Shown in pieces: positions 54,783-63,754 of a stretch of 64,000 nucleotides of DNA (the first letter of the stretch is position 1; every line of letters starts with the position of its first letter). This DNA is from Stutzerimonas stutzeri. GTDB taxonomy: Bacteria > Pseudomonadota > Gammaproteobacteria > Pseudomonadales > Pseudomonadaceae. The stretch is from NCBI RefSeq assembly GCF_024448895.1, contig NZ_JAMOIC010000021.1:1-64000 (forward strand), read 5' to 3'. Under the pieces are notes generated by a model, which ran no database searches, had not been told where the DNA came from, and worked only from the letters and a program-made list of their open reading frames with translations. Both the position numbers and the translations under genes were made by a program.

Positions 54783-55954
54783 TGGCTCTGCTCGGAAGAG
54801 GGCGATGCTTGCGGCGGTGCTTCGGGTTCATAGGGAATGGTGCGTACCGCCGCACCACTGCGTACGCTGCCGCCGCCCTCGACGATCACTACGTCGCCCG
54901 CTTTCAGCCCTTCGCGGATGAGCCACTGGCTGCCTTGCAGCTCGCCGAGCTCCACTTCCAGCGAGGCGACCTTGTTCTCTTCGCCCACCAGCAGCACGCG
55001 AGCGCCTTGATCATTGACCATCACCGCGCGCTGCGGAATCAGCACACCGTTGGGTCGCGTGCCCGCATTGACCCTTGCGCGAACGAACTGTCCGGGCAGG
55101 AGCAGTCGGTCAGAATTCGGAAATTGGGCGCGTACGGCCACGGTGCCGGTGGTTTCATCGATGCTCATGGCGTAGAAGTCGATGTAGCCGGGATGCTGGT
55201 ATTCGCTGCCATTCTCCAGAATCAGCTTAACCTCGACCCGCCCGTCTTCTGACAGCTCCAGCTCCCCCGAAGCGAGCTGTGCGCGGATACGTAGCAGGTC
55301 CGAACTGGACTGAGCGAAATTGACGTAAACCGGATCGAACTGTTCGACCGTGGTCAGCAGAGTGCCTTCACTGCCATTGACCAGCGCGCCTTCGGTTACT
55401 TGGGCGCGACCGGCGCGGCCCTCGATCGGAGACTCCACGGTGGTGTATTCCAGATTAAGCTCAGCCGACTGCACGCTGGCTTCGGCTTGTGACACATTAG
55501 CCCGAGCCGTGCGCAGCGTGGCGAGTGCGGTGTCGTATTCCTGTTGGCTGATTGCCTGTTTCGCCACAAGCCCCTTATAGCGCCTGACGTCCTGCGCGGC
55601 GTTCTGAGCAGTGGCCTGTGCGCCTTCCAGCGATGCCTTGGCGGCCTTGAGGTTAGCGCGCATTTCCCGTGGGTCGATCTGGAACAGCGGCGTGCCAACG
55701 TGGACGTCGCTGCCTTCCTCGTAAAGACGCTTCTGGATGATGCCGTTGACCCGGGCACGAATCTCGGCGATACGCACGGCCTGGACGCGGCCGGGGAGTT
55801 CGATGATGTTGGCGATCGGTCGTGGTTCGACCGTCATGACCTCCACCTCGGACGGTGGCGGAGCGGATTGTTCGGTTTTTTCTTCGTTGGAGCAGGCTAC
55901 CAATAACAGCGCCGTGGCGCTCATCAGCACCGCGTTTTGCAGAAACTGCCTCAT
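54779..55954 (-). CDS. RND efflux membrane fusion (adaptor) lipoprotein
   Basis: A 391-residue periplasmic adaptor. The N-terminal signal ends in a lipobox LLVAC (Cys about 21). Then come the lipoyl-like halves (QAVRIAEIRARVNGIIQKRLYEEGSDVHVGTPLFQIDP and the return strand), a helical hairpin, and a beta-barrel domain, as in AcrA/MexA. It joins the RND pump to the outer membrane channel. AAGGTC precedes the ATG. First gene of the operon; about 265 bp upstream to the MscS gene on the same strand. Confidence 0.94.
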   Translation of the reverse strand: MRQFLQNAVLMSATALLLVACSNEEKTEQSAPPPSEVEVMTVEPRPIANIIELPGRVQAVRIAEIRARVNGIIQKRLYEEGSDVHVGTPLFQIDPREMRANLKAAKASLEGAQATAQNAAQDVRRYKGLVAKQAISQQEYDTALATLRTARANVSQAEASVQSAELNLEYTTVESPIEGRAGRAQVTEGALVNGSEGTLLTTVEQFDPVYVNFAQSSSDLLRIRAQLASGELELSEDGRVEVKLILENGSEYQHPGYIDFYAMSIDETTGTVAVRAQFPNSDRLLLPGQFVRARVNAGTRPNGVLIPQRAVMVNDQGARVLLVGEENKVASLEVELGELQGSQWLIREGLKAGDVVIVEGGGSVRSGAAVRTIPYEPEAPPQASPSSEQSQ

Positions 55955-56219
55955 TCAGTAAGACCTTCTTGGCTCGTGCACCGTCTTCGCCGCGGTATAG
56001 CGCGCTGACCTACACTCGACCGCCAGTGGTAGGCACGGTTCCGGTGAAATCTCCGCTTCGGCCAGGCCGAGGCGGCCTTGATAACTCGTTGCGGAATGGG
56101 ACATGGCCGTATCCGGCCCGTACAAAACCGGTCATGAAGCGCCCTGGCAAATTTTTGTGCACCGCCGATCCTGGCAGCTGCGCTTTAGTAAGCATTTATG
56201 TCGGATCGCGATGTGTAGC
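55955..56219. other. Upstream region of the efflux operon
   Basis: These 265 bp lie between the MscS gene 3' end and the adaptor gene start and should hold the efflux promoter. I see no strong palindrome, no regulator gene and no credible small gene. Confidence 0.45.
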
Positions 56220-57506
56220 TCAGGTATTCGGCGTGTGCAGCACCACGTTCTGTCGTGCCTGATCAGGCAGCGAGACCTTTGCAGAGCGCAGTGCGGCGAT
56301 CAGGCTCTTGCGGACCTCGGAGGCGGTGGCGACAAAATCCGAGCGCCGCGAATCGCACCAGAACTGCACGTCGAAGACCAGATGTGTTTCACCCAGGTCG
56401 GCGAGGCGCACCGAAGCCTCAGGCGTGCCCAATACACCGCTGGTGCGCTGGGCTGCGTCGCGCATCAAGATGCTGATCGCCTCGATATCAACGTCATAAC
56501 CCAGCGTGCAGACCACCTTGCCGCGCCGGACCGGCGCCGCCGTGTTGTTGGTGACCCGCGAGGTGAAAGTCTCGGCATTGGGGACCAATACGCGACGGCC
56601 ATCGTAGGTTCGGATTTGCGTTGCCCGTAGTTCGATGCGTTCGACGCTGCCTTCGGTTTCACCAATGATGATCTGATCACCCAGCTGAAAGGGGCGCAGC
56701 GTCAGGATCAGCAATCCGCTAACGAAGTTAGAAAGGATGTCCTTGAGTGCGAAACCCAGTGCCAGGCTGGTCAAACCGAGGCCGGTGGCCAGGGTGCCGG
56801 GCTCCAGGCCGAAGGCGCTAGCAGCAACGATTAGCCCGATCAGCCAGACGGCGTAATAGCTAACTTGGCGTACCAGGTTTTCTACGGTCAGGTCGTTCCC
56901 CAACCGGCTAACGATGGCTCTCAACAATGCGCGCACCGCAGTGGCCAGGCCCCAGAACAACAGCAGAACCAGCAGCGCGGCGAGTATCCGCGGAATGATG
57001 TTTATGGCTGATTCGAGCAGTCTGGCGAAAGCCGTTTCGACACTCGACTGCACCGAGGTGACGAAGCGGCCGCGATCCGACTCGCGGCGCTTCACAGCGG
57101 TGACCAGCGCCCGATCGATCACCGCGGCCCACTCGCGAGCGAGCCGCTCGATGGGCTGGCCGTTGGCCTCGGCATCGGCCGGGGCCACGACCAGTAACGG
57201 GCGCCCGGCCACACTGATCTGCAGGCTTGCGTCCTCGGTTTCGGCCGGGGCGATGCGCGCACGGGTGATGCCCTGAGGAGTTTCCAGCACCGCCGCCAGC
57301 TGCCGTTCGATCTGCCGTGCTCGCGGTCGGGGCTCAAGTTCTTCACTCGGGCCGATACGGAACAGCGCGCGACCATCCAGGCGCACCGTGGCGACGCCTT
57401 CCTGTGCGGAGACATTCAGGCAAGGGACCATCAACACGCAGATAAGCGCAACTAGCGCAAAGGGGCGCCAGTTAATGCGAGAGATGTTCATGAGTCGAGC
57501 GATCAT
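56220..57506 (-). CDS. MscS-family mechanosensitive channel
   Basis: A protein of about 428 residues. A signal peptide (FALVALICVLMVPCLNVSA, then QEG) and a periplasmic domain of roughly 120 residues precede three or four membrane helices. The pore helix is in the segment GLEPGTLATGLGLTSLALGFALKDILSNFVSG, followed by the MscS beta domain (FQLGDQIIIGETEGSVERIELRATQIRTYDGRRVLVPNA). It opens under membrane tension to release solutes. The start is uncertain: in-frame ATG codons at 57515, 57506 and 57491; 57506 has GGAAG ten bases upstream. Confidence 0.88.
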   Translation of the reverse strand: MIARLMNISRINWRPFALVALICVLMVPCLNVSAQEGVATVRLDGRALFRIGPSEELEPRPRARQIERQLAAVLETPQGITRARIAPAETEDASLQISVAGRPLLVVAPADAEANGQPIERLAREWAAVIDRALVTAVKRRESDRGRFVTSVQSSVETAFARLLESAINIIPRILAALLVLLLFWGLATAVRALLRAIVSRLGNDLTVENLVRQVSYYAVWLIGLIVAASAFGLEPGTLATGLGLTSLALGFALKDILSNFVSGLLILTLRPFQLGDQIIIGETEGSVERIELRATQIRTYDGRRVLVPNAETFTSRVTNNTAAPVRRGKVVCTLGYDVDIEAISILMRDAAQRTSGVLGTPEASVRLADLGETHLVFDVQFWCDSRRSDFVATASEVRKSLIAALRSAKVSLPDQARQNVVLHTPNT

Positions 57507-57635
57507 CGCGTGCATGCTTCCAGTGAACGCGGCAGCCGGAAACGAACAGGCCGCCATGGTAGTAGCGGCCTGACGATGAAACTGTGCAACAAGCGGCTGT
57601 GCGTACCGAATGGCCGTGGTTGCTGTGCGCTTGAG

Positions 57636-57722
57636 TCAGAATACCAGCATGAACAGGCCGATCACGACCAGCAGACCAATAAGAAAAATGATGCCAATAG
57701 TGCTGCCCAGAAACTTCAGCAT
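57636..57722 (-). CDS. 28-residue single-helix membrane protein
   Basis: A very short gene in the gap between the MscS and TauE/SafE genes. It encodes MLKFLGSTIGI followed by a run of hydrophobic residues to the C-terminal LVF, with one lysine near the N-terminus, so almost the whole peptide is one membrane helix. The ATG has a good AGGAG ribosome binding site (GAAGGAGTCATCCTC before the ATG), and the frame ends in TGA. No family is named with certainty. Small single-helix proteins often tune a membrane transporter or channel; MscS next door is a candidate partner by position only. Confidence 0.65.
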   Translation of the reverse strand: MLKFLGSTIGIIFLIGLLVVIGLFMLVF

Positions 57723-57852
57723 GAGGATGACTCCTTCGCAATGGGTTCACTAAATCCGACTGAACAAGCCATGGATCGTTCAGCGAAAATTTGAAGGTCG
57801 GCGTGCGAGGGGGGCGGTGCGGCAGGGTGCTTCGGTAGCACCGGGGCCTTGC

Positions 57853-58587
57853 TCAGAGGTTCTTCCAGATCAGTTGAAGTCCAGCGATGAACATGCCCAG
57901 ACGCGCAATCCGATAGAACCAGGTGTGATCAATGCGCTTGTGTAACCAGAGTCCCGCCCAGACGCCAAACGGCACCACCGGCGCCAGCATCAGGCTGAGC
58001 AGCAGATTTTCGCGGTTGAACTGGCCGAGCGCTGCATAGGGGATGAGCTTGATGGCGTTGGTCATCAGGAAGAAAAGGTTGATGGTGGCCACATAACGCA
58101 GCTTGTCCAGCTGTTGTGGCAGCAGGTGCATCATGATTGGCGGGCCGCCGGCATGAGCGACGAAGCTGGTGAATCCTGCGATGGACGAGAGCACCGTGCC
58201 GCGCCCGCGCTGCAGAGGCCGCGGATTGTCGTTGCGCGAGAACAGTCCGAGCAGTACGAAGCCCACGGCGATGGCGCCCATCATCAGGCCAATCATGCGC
58301 TCATCGAGCATGCCGAAGGTCAGTGAGCCCAGCGCGATGCCGATCAGCGCGCCGGGCATCATGACCTTGAGGTTGGCAACGTCCCAGCGACCGACGTAGG
58401 CCTTGAGGCCGACGACATCGGCCAGGCAGAGAATGGGCAGCATCACCGCGGCGGCCTGTTTCGGGGAGATGGCGAGCGCCAGCAGCGGCACGGCGATGCC
58501 TCCGAGCGCGCCACCGAAGCCGCCTTTGGACAGGCCGGTCAGAAAGATCGCTGGCAGGGCGAACAGGAAAAAGTCGGATAGGGTCAT
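57853..58587 (-). CDS. TauE/SafE (TSUP) family permease
   Basis: A 244-residue membrane protein with seven or eight helices, of the TSUP family that exports sulfite or sulfoacetate and related anions. The paired glycine-rich segments GLSKGGFGGALGGIAVPLLAL (residues about 19-39) and SFVAHAGGPPIMMHLLP (about 145-160) are the family hallmark. No sulfur gene is nearby, so the substrate is unknown. Confidence 0.88.
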   Translation of the reverse strand: MTLSDFFLFALPAIFLTGLSKGGFGGALGGIAVPLLALAISPKQAAAVMLPILCLADVVGLKAYVGRWDVANLKVMMPGALIGIALGSLTFGMLDERMIGLMMGAIAVGFVLLGLFSRNDNPRPLQRGRGTVLSSIAGFTSFVAHAGGPPIMMHLLPQQLDKLRYVATINLFFLMTNAIKLIPYAALGQFNRENLLLSLMLAPVVPFGVWAGLWLHKRIDHTWFYRIARLGMFIAGLQLIWKNL

Positions 58588-58740
58588 GAAGGAGAGTCGG
58601 CGCGTTCGGCTTCGGCGCGCATCATCGCACCTTTAGCGTTATCCGCAGAACAGGCGCATTTACCTGGTTGCGCACGATGGGAATGGATCGCTCGGCGCGC
58701 GTCGTGGTCAGCATGACTAATCGCAAACCAATGGTGACGC

Positions 58741-59640
58741 ATGACCGCTTTCAATCCGATTCGAGATCCGGCCGTGCCTGAAGTGCGCCAGACTTCCCGG
58801 CTGGCAACCGCAGCGCTGCTGACCGTTACGATGACCGCCGCAGCTCAGGCGCAGACCCAGGAACCGCCTGAACTGGAGAGCTTGATCAATGAGTTCCGCG
58901 AGGCGACCGAAGCCTGCGGCGGCGGCGAAGGCAGTTCCGTCGGCCCTCTAGCGCCTAATGAGGCACTGGCCCTGCCGCCGGCCACCAGCGGGGCGCAGCT
59001 GCAACAGGCGTTGCAGGCATCCGGTTACCGGCCTTCCAAATTACAGGCGATCTCGGTGTCCGGCCCAGGCAGTGCGCAAAGCGCCATGCAAGCCCTCAAA
59101 CAGCGCTATTGCACAGAGCTGCGTAGCCAGCATTTCGCCGAGATCGGCGTTTCGCGAGCCGGCAACACCTGGCAAGTCCTGCTCGCAAAGCCGCTGCTCG
59201 CGCCGGATCTGGGTGACTGGCAACAGGTGGGACGAGACATTCTGGAACGGGTCAACGACGTGCGGGCGAAGCCGCGCAGCTGTGGCAAGGAGTCCTTCGA
59301 GGCCGCACAGGCGCTGAGCTGGAAAGCCGAGCTGGGCAAAACTGCTCTGGCCCATAGCAAGGACATGGCGGAGAAAGACTACTTCAGCCATCAGGGACGG
59401 GACGGTAGCCAGGTCAGTGATCGAGCCAGTCGCGCTGGCTACGGCTGGCAGCGGATCGGTGAAAACATTGCGGCGGGGCAGGGGTCGGCTGAACAGGTCA
59501 TGGCCGGCTGGCTTGCCAGTCCGGGCCACTGCAAGAACATCATGAATCCGGACTTCACCGAAATGGGTGCGGCCTACGCCACCAATCCCGAGAGCACGGC
59601 GACCAGTTACTGGACGCAGGTGTTCGGCACCCCGCGTTAA
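58741..59640 (+). CDS. CAP-domain (SCP/PR1-like) secreted protein
   Basis: A 299-residue exported protein: signal-like segment LATAALLTVTMTAAAQA (about 21-37) with cleavage before QTQ. The C-terminal half (about 165-299) is a CAP domain with the conserved histidine and glutamate positions in HSKDMAEKDYFSHQGRDG, GENIAAGQGS and SPGHCKNIMNPDFTEMGAAY. Bacterial CAP proteins are envelope or secreted proteins whose activity is mostly unknown. The N-terminal half has two cysteines and no recognised domain. Confidence 0.85.
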   Translation: MTAFNPIRDPAVPEVRQTSRLATAALLTVTMTAAAQAQTQEPPELESLINEFREATEACGGGEGSSVGPLAPNEALALPPATSGAQLQQALQASGYRPSKLQAISVSGPGSAQSAMQALKQRYCTELRSQHFAEIGVSRAGNTWQVLLAKPLLAPDLGDWQQVGRDILERVNDVRAKPRSCGKESFEAAQALSWKAELGKTALAHSKDMAEKDYFSHQGRDGSQVSDRASRAGYGWQRIGENIAAGQGSAEQVMAGWLASPGHCKNIMNPDFTEMGAAYATNPESTATSYWTQVFGTPR

Positions 59641-59653
59641 CAGCTAGGGTTGC

Positions 59654-60025
59654 CTACAGGGTCGTCTCCAGCCAGTTGTGCGCCTCGGTGCCCTGATGTT
59701 CGTCGAAGGCTTTGATCGTCAGCCCCGGGATCAGCGCACCTTCTATCTCGCTAGCCTTGCGCACCCAATCCTTCGCGCAGACGACGGCGCAGCGATCGAA
59801 GCGGCGTATGAAGCGGAACAGCTGCGGCATCCGCGAAAGCTCAACGCCGACCGCGCCGAGCGTGGGCAGGTCGAAGTCACCGACGCGAAAGAGCATTTGC
59901 CCGTGGCTGATGCCATCGGACTTTCTCATCAGCTCGTCGAGCGCGAAGTGCATCTCGCTGCTGTCGAGCTTGCCGGAGAAGTCCACGTCGATACGATTGT
60001 CGCCAATTCGAGATACATGAAACAT
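59654..60025 (-). CDS. SpoIIAA-like (STAS/DUF3478) protein
   Basis: A 123-residue cytosolic protein of the SpoIIAA-like/DUF3478 family, a STAS-related alpha/beta fold: RIDVDFSGKLDSSEMHFALDELM at the start and the central FDRCAVVCAKDW strand. No serine phosphorylation site typical of anti-anti-sigma factors is clear. Function unknown; some members bind lipids. GAGGAA precedes the ATG. Converges on the CAP-domain gene. Confidence 0.8.
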   Translation of the reverse strand: MFHVSRIGDNRIDVDFSGKLDSSEMHFALDELMRKSDGISHGQMLFRVGDFDLPTLGAVGVELSRMPQLFRFIRRFDRCAVVCAKDWVRKASEIEGALIPGLTIKAFDEHQGTEAHNWLETTL

Positions 60026-60323
60026 GACGGGTTCCTCGGTTGATTTCGGGATGAGCGGTTAGCGCTACTCATAGCTGACCATAGCCGCTGGATCAGGTTC
60101 GGGCTGGTCAAATAGGCTGTCCGGTATGCGTTTTCGTTGATCTGGATCAGTGTATTTTTCAGCGTTCGGTGAGTGGCTTTGTATACCTGAAACCCTTCTG
60201 CCATGCGGCTTCCAGAAAGATGACAAGTGGTATCAAGTTGCTCCGTTTGCCGCCGAGAAGAGGGGCAAGTGCGATGCCATCCCCTGATGGCAACGCTTAT
60301 TTCCCCTGTAGTTGGATACCTCC
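60026..60323. other. Divergent intergenic region, no gene seen
   Basis: These 298 bp separate the SpoIIAA-like gene from the chemoreceptor gene and should contain both promoters. No palindrome, repeat or coding sequence stands out. Confidence 0.45.
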
Positions 60324-61919
60324 ATGACCAGCACTCTGGCGAACGTCATACAGTCCATTTTGCGTGGGCTGGGTCTGCGCACCATCAACCTGCAATTCTT
60401 CTTTTCCTACAGCCTGATTTTTCTGTGCGCGGCGCTTACGGCCGGCGTGCTGTTCATGTCCTCCAAGGACGCCGGCCAGATCGACATGGCCGGTGCCCAG
60501 CGGATGCTCAGCCAGAAGATGATCAAAGAGGCGCTCCTGGCCGCAGAGGGCATCGGCGGCCCGGCTGAGGTGGACAAGACCATCGCCCGCTTCGAGCAAT
60601 CGCACCGCCTGTTGCTCAATGGTGACCGCAGCCAGGGCATCGCACCGGTTGAGTTGGCCAGCGCCAAGCCGCACCTGCAGCGCGTGGACCAGATCTGGCA
60701 GCGCTACCGTCCGGCAGTGCAGGCTCTGGCTGCCGGTCAGAACGCCGACCTCAAGGCGGTTGCGGTTGACGCCAATGACATCCTTGCCGCCTCCAACGAG
60801 GTGGTCTCGCTGATTTCCGCCGAGGCCAACCGCAGCGCCTCGCAGCAGCTCTGGGTGGCAATGGGTTCGACCCTGTGCATCCTGCTGCTGGTCATCCTTG
60901 GACGGATCGCCGGGATGAACTGGCTGATGCTGCAGGTCGACGAACTGCGCGCCCGGCTGGAAAGGGTCAGCCAGGGCGACTTCTCCGCCCCGCTGCAAGT
61001 GCGTCATGCCGACGATGAAATGGGCATGATCACCCTGGCCTACAACCGGCTGCTGGGCCAGGTCGGCGAGATGATTCGCGGTGTACGCCAGGCCGCTGGC
61101 GACGCGGACGACCAGTGTGTGCGTATGGCCGATCTGGCCGGCGACAGCGCCCGCAACGTCGAAGCACAGCAGGCCGAGATCGATCAGGTGGCGACCGCCA
61201 TGAATGAAATGCTCGCAACCTCTCAGGAAGTCGCGCGCAGCACCGTAGAAGCTGCCAACGCCGCGGACATTGCCGAGCAGGAAACCAATGCCGGCAGCGC
61301 CGTGATGAATGAGTCGGTCGGCGCTATCCGCACCCTCAGCGGTCATGTCGATGGGCTGTCCGATGTCATGCAGCACCTGGTGCGCGACAGTCACGAGATC
61401 GGCAAGGTGCTCAATGTGATCAGTGGCATCGCCGAACAGACCAATCTGTTGGCACTGAACGCCGCTATCGAGGCAGCGCGGGCGGGCGAGCAGGGCCGGG
61501 GCTTCGCTGTGGTCGCTGACGAGGTTCGCAGCCTTGCCAGTCGCACCCAGAGCTCGGCCAAGGAAGTCAGCGTGCTGGTCGAACGCTTGCAGAGCCAGGC
61601 GACACGCGCCGGCGAGGCAATGGACGCATCCCGCACCAGCAGCACGCAAACCCTCGTTCAGATCGAAGCGGCGCAGCATGCGCTGGGTCAGATCGTCGGT
61701 GCGGTACAGACCATTCGCGGCATGACCAACCAGATCGCCACGGCTGCTGAAGAGCAGTCACAGGTCGCAGAAGACATGAATCAGTCGCTAACGCGCATCG
61801 CCCAGGTGGCCGATCAGGCAGCTGGGGCAACCCACGACACGGCCGCGTCCGGCAATACCATCATGCAAAGCATGAACGGACTCAAGGCGCTGACGGGGCG
61901 TTTTCGTCTGGAGGCGTAA
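60324..61919 (+). CDS. Methyl-accepting chemotaxis protein with PilJ-type sensor
   Basis: A 531-residue chemoreceptor: first membrane helix about 24-44, a periplasmic helical sensor, second helix about 172-196, a HAMP domain, then the coiled signalling domain with the conserved tip [32 protein letters not shown]. The periplasmic part starts with [11 protein letters not shown] ... [13 protein letters not shown], the signature of the PilJ N-terminal domain, which in P. aeruginosa McpN binds nitrate. A nitrate receptor is a reasonable guess, and denitrification is common in this group. An in-frame TTG four codons earlier is an alternative start. Confidence 0.88.
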   Translation: MTSTLANVIQSILRGLGLRTINLQFFFSYSLIFLCAALTAGVLFMSSKDAGQIDMAGAQRMLSQKMIKEALLAAEGIGGPAEVDKTIARFEQSHRLLLNGDRSQGIAPVELASAKPHLQRVDQIWQRYRPAVQALAAGQNADLKAVAVDANDILAASNEVVSLISAEANRSASQQLWVAMGSTLCILLLVILGRIAGMNWLMLQVDELRARLERVSQGDFSAPLQVRHADDEMGMITLAYNRLLGQVGEMIRGVRQAAGDADDQCVRMADLAGDSARNVEAQQAEIDQVATAMNEMLATSQEVARSTVEAANAADIAEQETNAGSAVMNESVGAIRTLSGHVDGLSDVMQHLVRDSHEIGKVLNVISGIAEQTNLLALNAAIEAARAGEQGRGFAVVADEVRSLASRTQSSAKEVSVLVERLQSQATRAGEAMDASRTSSTQTLVQIEAAQHALGQIVGAVQTIRGMTNQIATAAEEQSQVAEDMNQSLTRIAQVADQAAGATHDTAASGNTIMQSMNGLKALTGRFRLEA

Positions 61920-61984
61920 CTGGATGAGGGCGGGGGTGTGGCTGAGCAGCTCACCACTCGCGGCTGGAGCAGCATAGTTGAAGA

Positions 61985-62011
61985 AAAGCCCCCGCACATG
62001 AAGTGCGGGGA
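61985..62011 (-). terminator. Rho-independent terminator of ppiC
   Basis: CCCCGCAC (61991-61998) pairs with GTGCGGGG (62004-62011) around ATGAA. The flanking AAAAGC at 61985-61990 gives a short T tract for minus-strand transcription, about 10 bp past the ppiC stop. Confidence 0.8.
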
Positions 62012-62020
62012 GCGGGAAGA

Positions 62021-62302
62021 TCAGTCCTGGCGGCTGGTCACTTCCAGCAGGTGATAGCCGAACTGGGTCTTGACCGGGCCTTGCACTTCGTTAAGCGGGG
62101 CGCTGAACACGACAGTGTCGAATTCCTTGACCATCTGGCCGGGGCCGAACGAACCCAGGTCGCCGCCCTGACGGCTGGACGGGCAGGTGGAATTGTCCTT
62201 GGCAACCTGAGCGAAATCGGCGCCGCCTTCGATGGCAGCTTTCAGCTCGGTGCACTTTTCTTCAGTGGGAACCAGGATGTGGCGGGCAGTGGCTCGGGCC
62301 AT
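62021..62302 (-). CDS. ppiC: Parvulin-type peptidyl-prolyl isomerase PpiC
   Basis: A 93-residue single-domain parvulin that accelerates proline cis-trans isomerisation in cytoplasmic proteins. The family pattern is clear: ARHILV (7-12), GADFAQVAKDNSTCPSS, GGDLGSFGPGQMVKEFDTVVF and the C-terminal TQFGYHLLEV. No signal peptide; length matches E. coli PpiC. Confidence 0.94.
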   Translation of the reverse strand: MARATARHILVPTEEKCTELKAAIEGGADFAQVAKDNSTCPSSRQGGDLGSFGPGQMVKEFDTVVFSAPLNEVQGPVKTQFGYHLLEVTSRQD

Positions 62303-62482
62303 GGGGAGTTACTCCGTCTTGAGAAGTCGCTGAGCCTACCGTAATCGGCCCTTCATTCAAACGCTGTCGCCGTGCCTGCGACGGTGTTTGCGCTCGATCA
62401 GTGCCTCTGTGAATAGGTCGGCTCGCTGACACGCTCGCCCGCGCACACCACTCGAATCGACAAAGGACTCGGGTCTGGTGAG

Positions 62483-63451
62483 TTACTGCTCCCGTTCGGC
62501 TGACTGTTGCGGTGGCGATTTCTCCCGCAAAGCTGCCAGGCTACGGCTGTAGTCCTCGGCCCTGAGCGGCATGTAGCCGGTGAAATGCACCCAGTTCGGC
62601 AGGCCCTCCAAATAGTGCTGAACGAAGGCCTGGGTGATCGGCTTGCGTTGCAGACTCTGCTCGTTGATATAGAGGAACAGCGGGCGTGTCAGTGGCTTGT
62701 AGAGGCCCTCGCCGACCGTGGCCAGCGTCGGATAGACCGGCCCGCTGCCGTTGTCGACGGCGAGCAGTTTCAGTTCGTCCCAATGCCGGTGATAGGCGCC
62801 GATGCCAAAGAAGCCGAGCGCATCCGGCTCGGCGGCAATGCCTGCCGCCAGCTGTTCTTCGTCCTCGCTTGCCTCGTAGTCCTGACGGCTGCGATGGGTC
62901 TCACCAACGATCTCGCGGGTGAATACGTCATAGGTGCCGGAATCCTGTCCGCGGCCAAACAACTTGATCGGGCGATCCGGCCAGTCGGCGCGGATATCGT
63001 TCCAGTGAGTGATGCGACCCTCTGTTTTCGGCGCCCAGAGACGCTTCAGCTCGTCTAGGGTGATGTCGTTCGCCCAGCGATTGCTCGGGTGAACGACCAC
63101 GGCGATGGAATCCATGGCGATGGGAATCTGCCGATAGCTGATCCCGTTCTTCTTGCAGGCGGCCTGCTCCTCGGCATTGATCTCCCGCGAGGCATCGTTG
63201 ATGTCCGTCTCGCCTGCGCAGAAGCGGCGGAAACCGGCGGTGGTTCCTGAAAACTTTACGTCTATGGCAAGCCCGCGTCGGGCGCGCTGGAAGCGCCGCT
63301 GGGCTTCGCGCGAGAGCGGGTAGACGGTGCTGGAGCCGTCGATCAACAGGCCTTCGGAGGCTGGCTCATCGGCCCATGCGGGCGCGACCACCGCAATAGA
63401 CAAGGTGATCGCGAGGCTCGCCAGCAGGCGCGGACCAGATAGGACAGGCAT
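62483..63451 (-). CDS. PstS-like phosphate-binding protein
   Basis: A 322-residue periplasmic protein with a signal peptide (LLASLAITLSIAVVAPAWA, then DEP). The mature part is a PstS-family phosphate receptor: DGSSTVYPLS (about 38-47), the FSGTTAGF loop and GQDSGTYDVF, which supply phosphate ligands. No PstC, PstA or PstB gene is adjacent, and I see no Pho box upstream. It follows a small coiled-coil gene and a Na/Pi cotransporter gene on the same strand, so the three may form an operon. The ATG at 63451 is used; the upstream TTG is ignored. Confidence 0.87.
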   Translation of the reverse strand: MPVLSGPRLLASLAITLSIAVVAPAWADEPASEGLLIDGSSTVYPLSREAQRRFQRARRGLAIDVKFSGTTAGFRRFCAGETDINDASREINAEEQAACKKNGISYRQIPIAMDSIAVVVHPSNRWANDITLDELKRLWAPKTEGRITHWNDIRADWPDRPIKLFGRGQDSGTYDVFTREIVGETHRSRQDYEASEDEEQLAAGIAAEPDALGFFGIGAYHRHWDELKLLAVDNGSGPVYPTLATVGEGLYKPLTRPLFLYINEQSLQRKPITQAFVQHYLEGLPNWVHFTGYMPLRAEDYSRSLAALREKSPPQQSAEREQ

Positions 63452-63508
63452 GCGGTATTCCTGTGTTTGGCTCAAGAGGATCGGCCCAAGGAGCTGGCTG
63501 AATGGCGC

Positions 63509-63736
63509 TCAGTGTTTGGCTTTCAGCCATTCCACTTTCAGGGAGTTCCAGAACAGCTGCAGGCTGTTGAAACGGGTGTCCACTGCGTTGATGTAGTCGT
63601 CCAGACGTTCGATTTCGCGGTGTTGAGCCTGTTGCTCCTGGGTGTCGATGCGTTCGAGCTGCGCTTCCAGCTCGTTGAGCGACTCACGCAGTTCACGGAT
63701 GCGATTCTCGGTCTGGATGCGGCGTTCGTTCTGCAT
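63509..63736 (-). CDS. Small coiled-coil protein in a phosphate operon
   Basis: A 75-residue, highly charged protein. Residues about 5-50 are a coiled coil with regular Leu/Ile spacing (RIRELRESLNELEAQLERID), and the end is LFWNSLKVEWLKAKH. No family or signal is recognised. GGAG lies seven bases before the ATG. It lies 18 bp after the Na/Pi cotransporter stop and 57 bp before the PstS-like start, so it is probably co-transcribed with both. Confidence 0.68.
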   Translation of the reverse strand: MQNERRIQTENRIRELRESLNELEAQLERIDTQEQQAQHREIERLDDYINAVDTRFNSLQLFWNSLKVEWLKAKH

Positions 63737-63754
63737 GGTGAGCTCCAGGTTGGG

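Noticed and set aside
60297-61679. A 460-codon open frame antisense to the chemoreceptor gene
   Set aside because: The helical repeat codons of the receptor create an open antisense frame; the product has no protein-like features.
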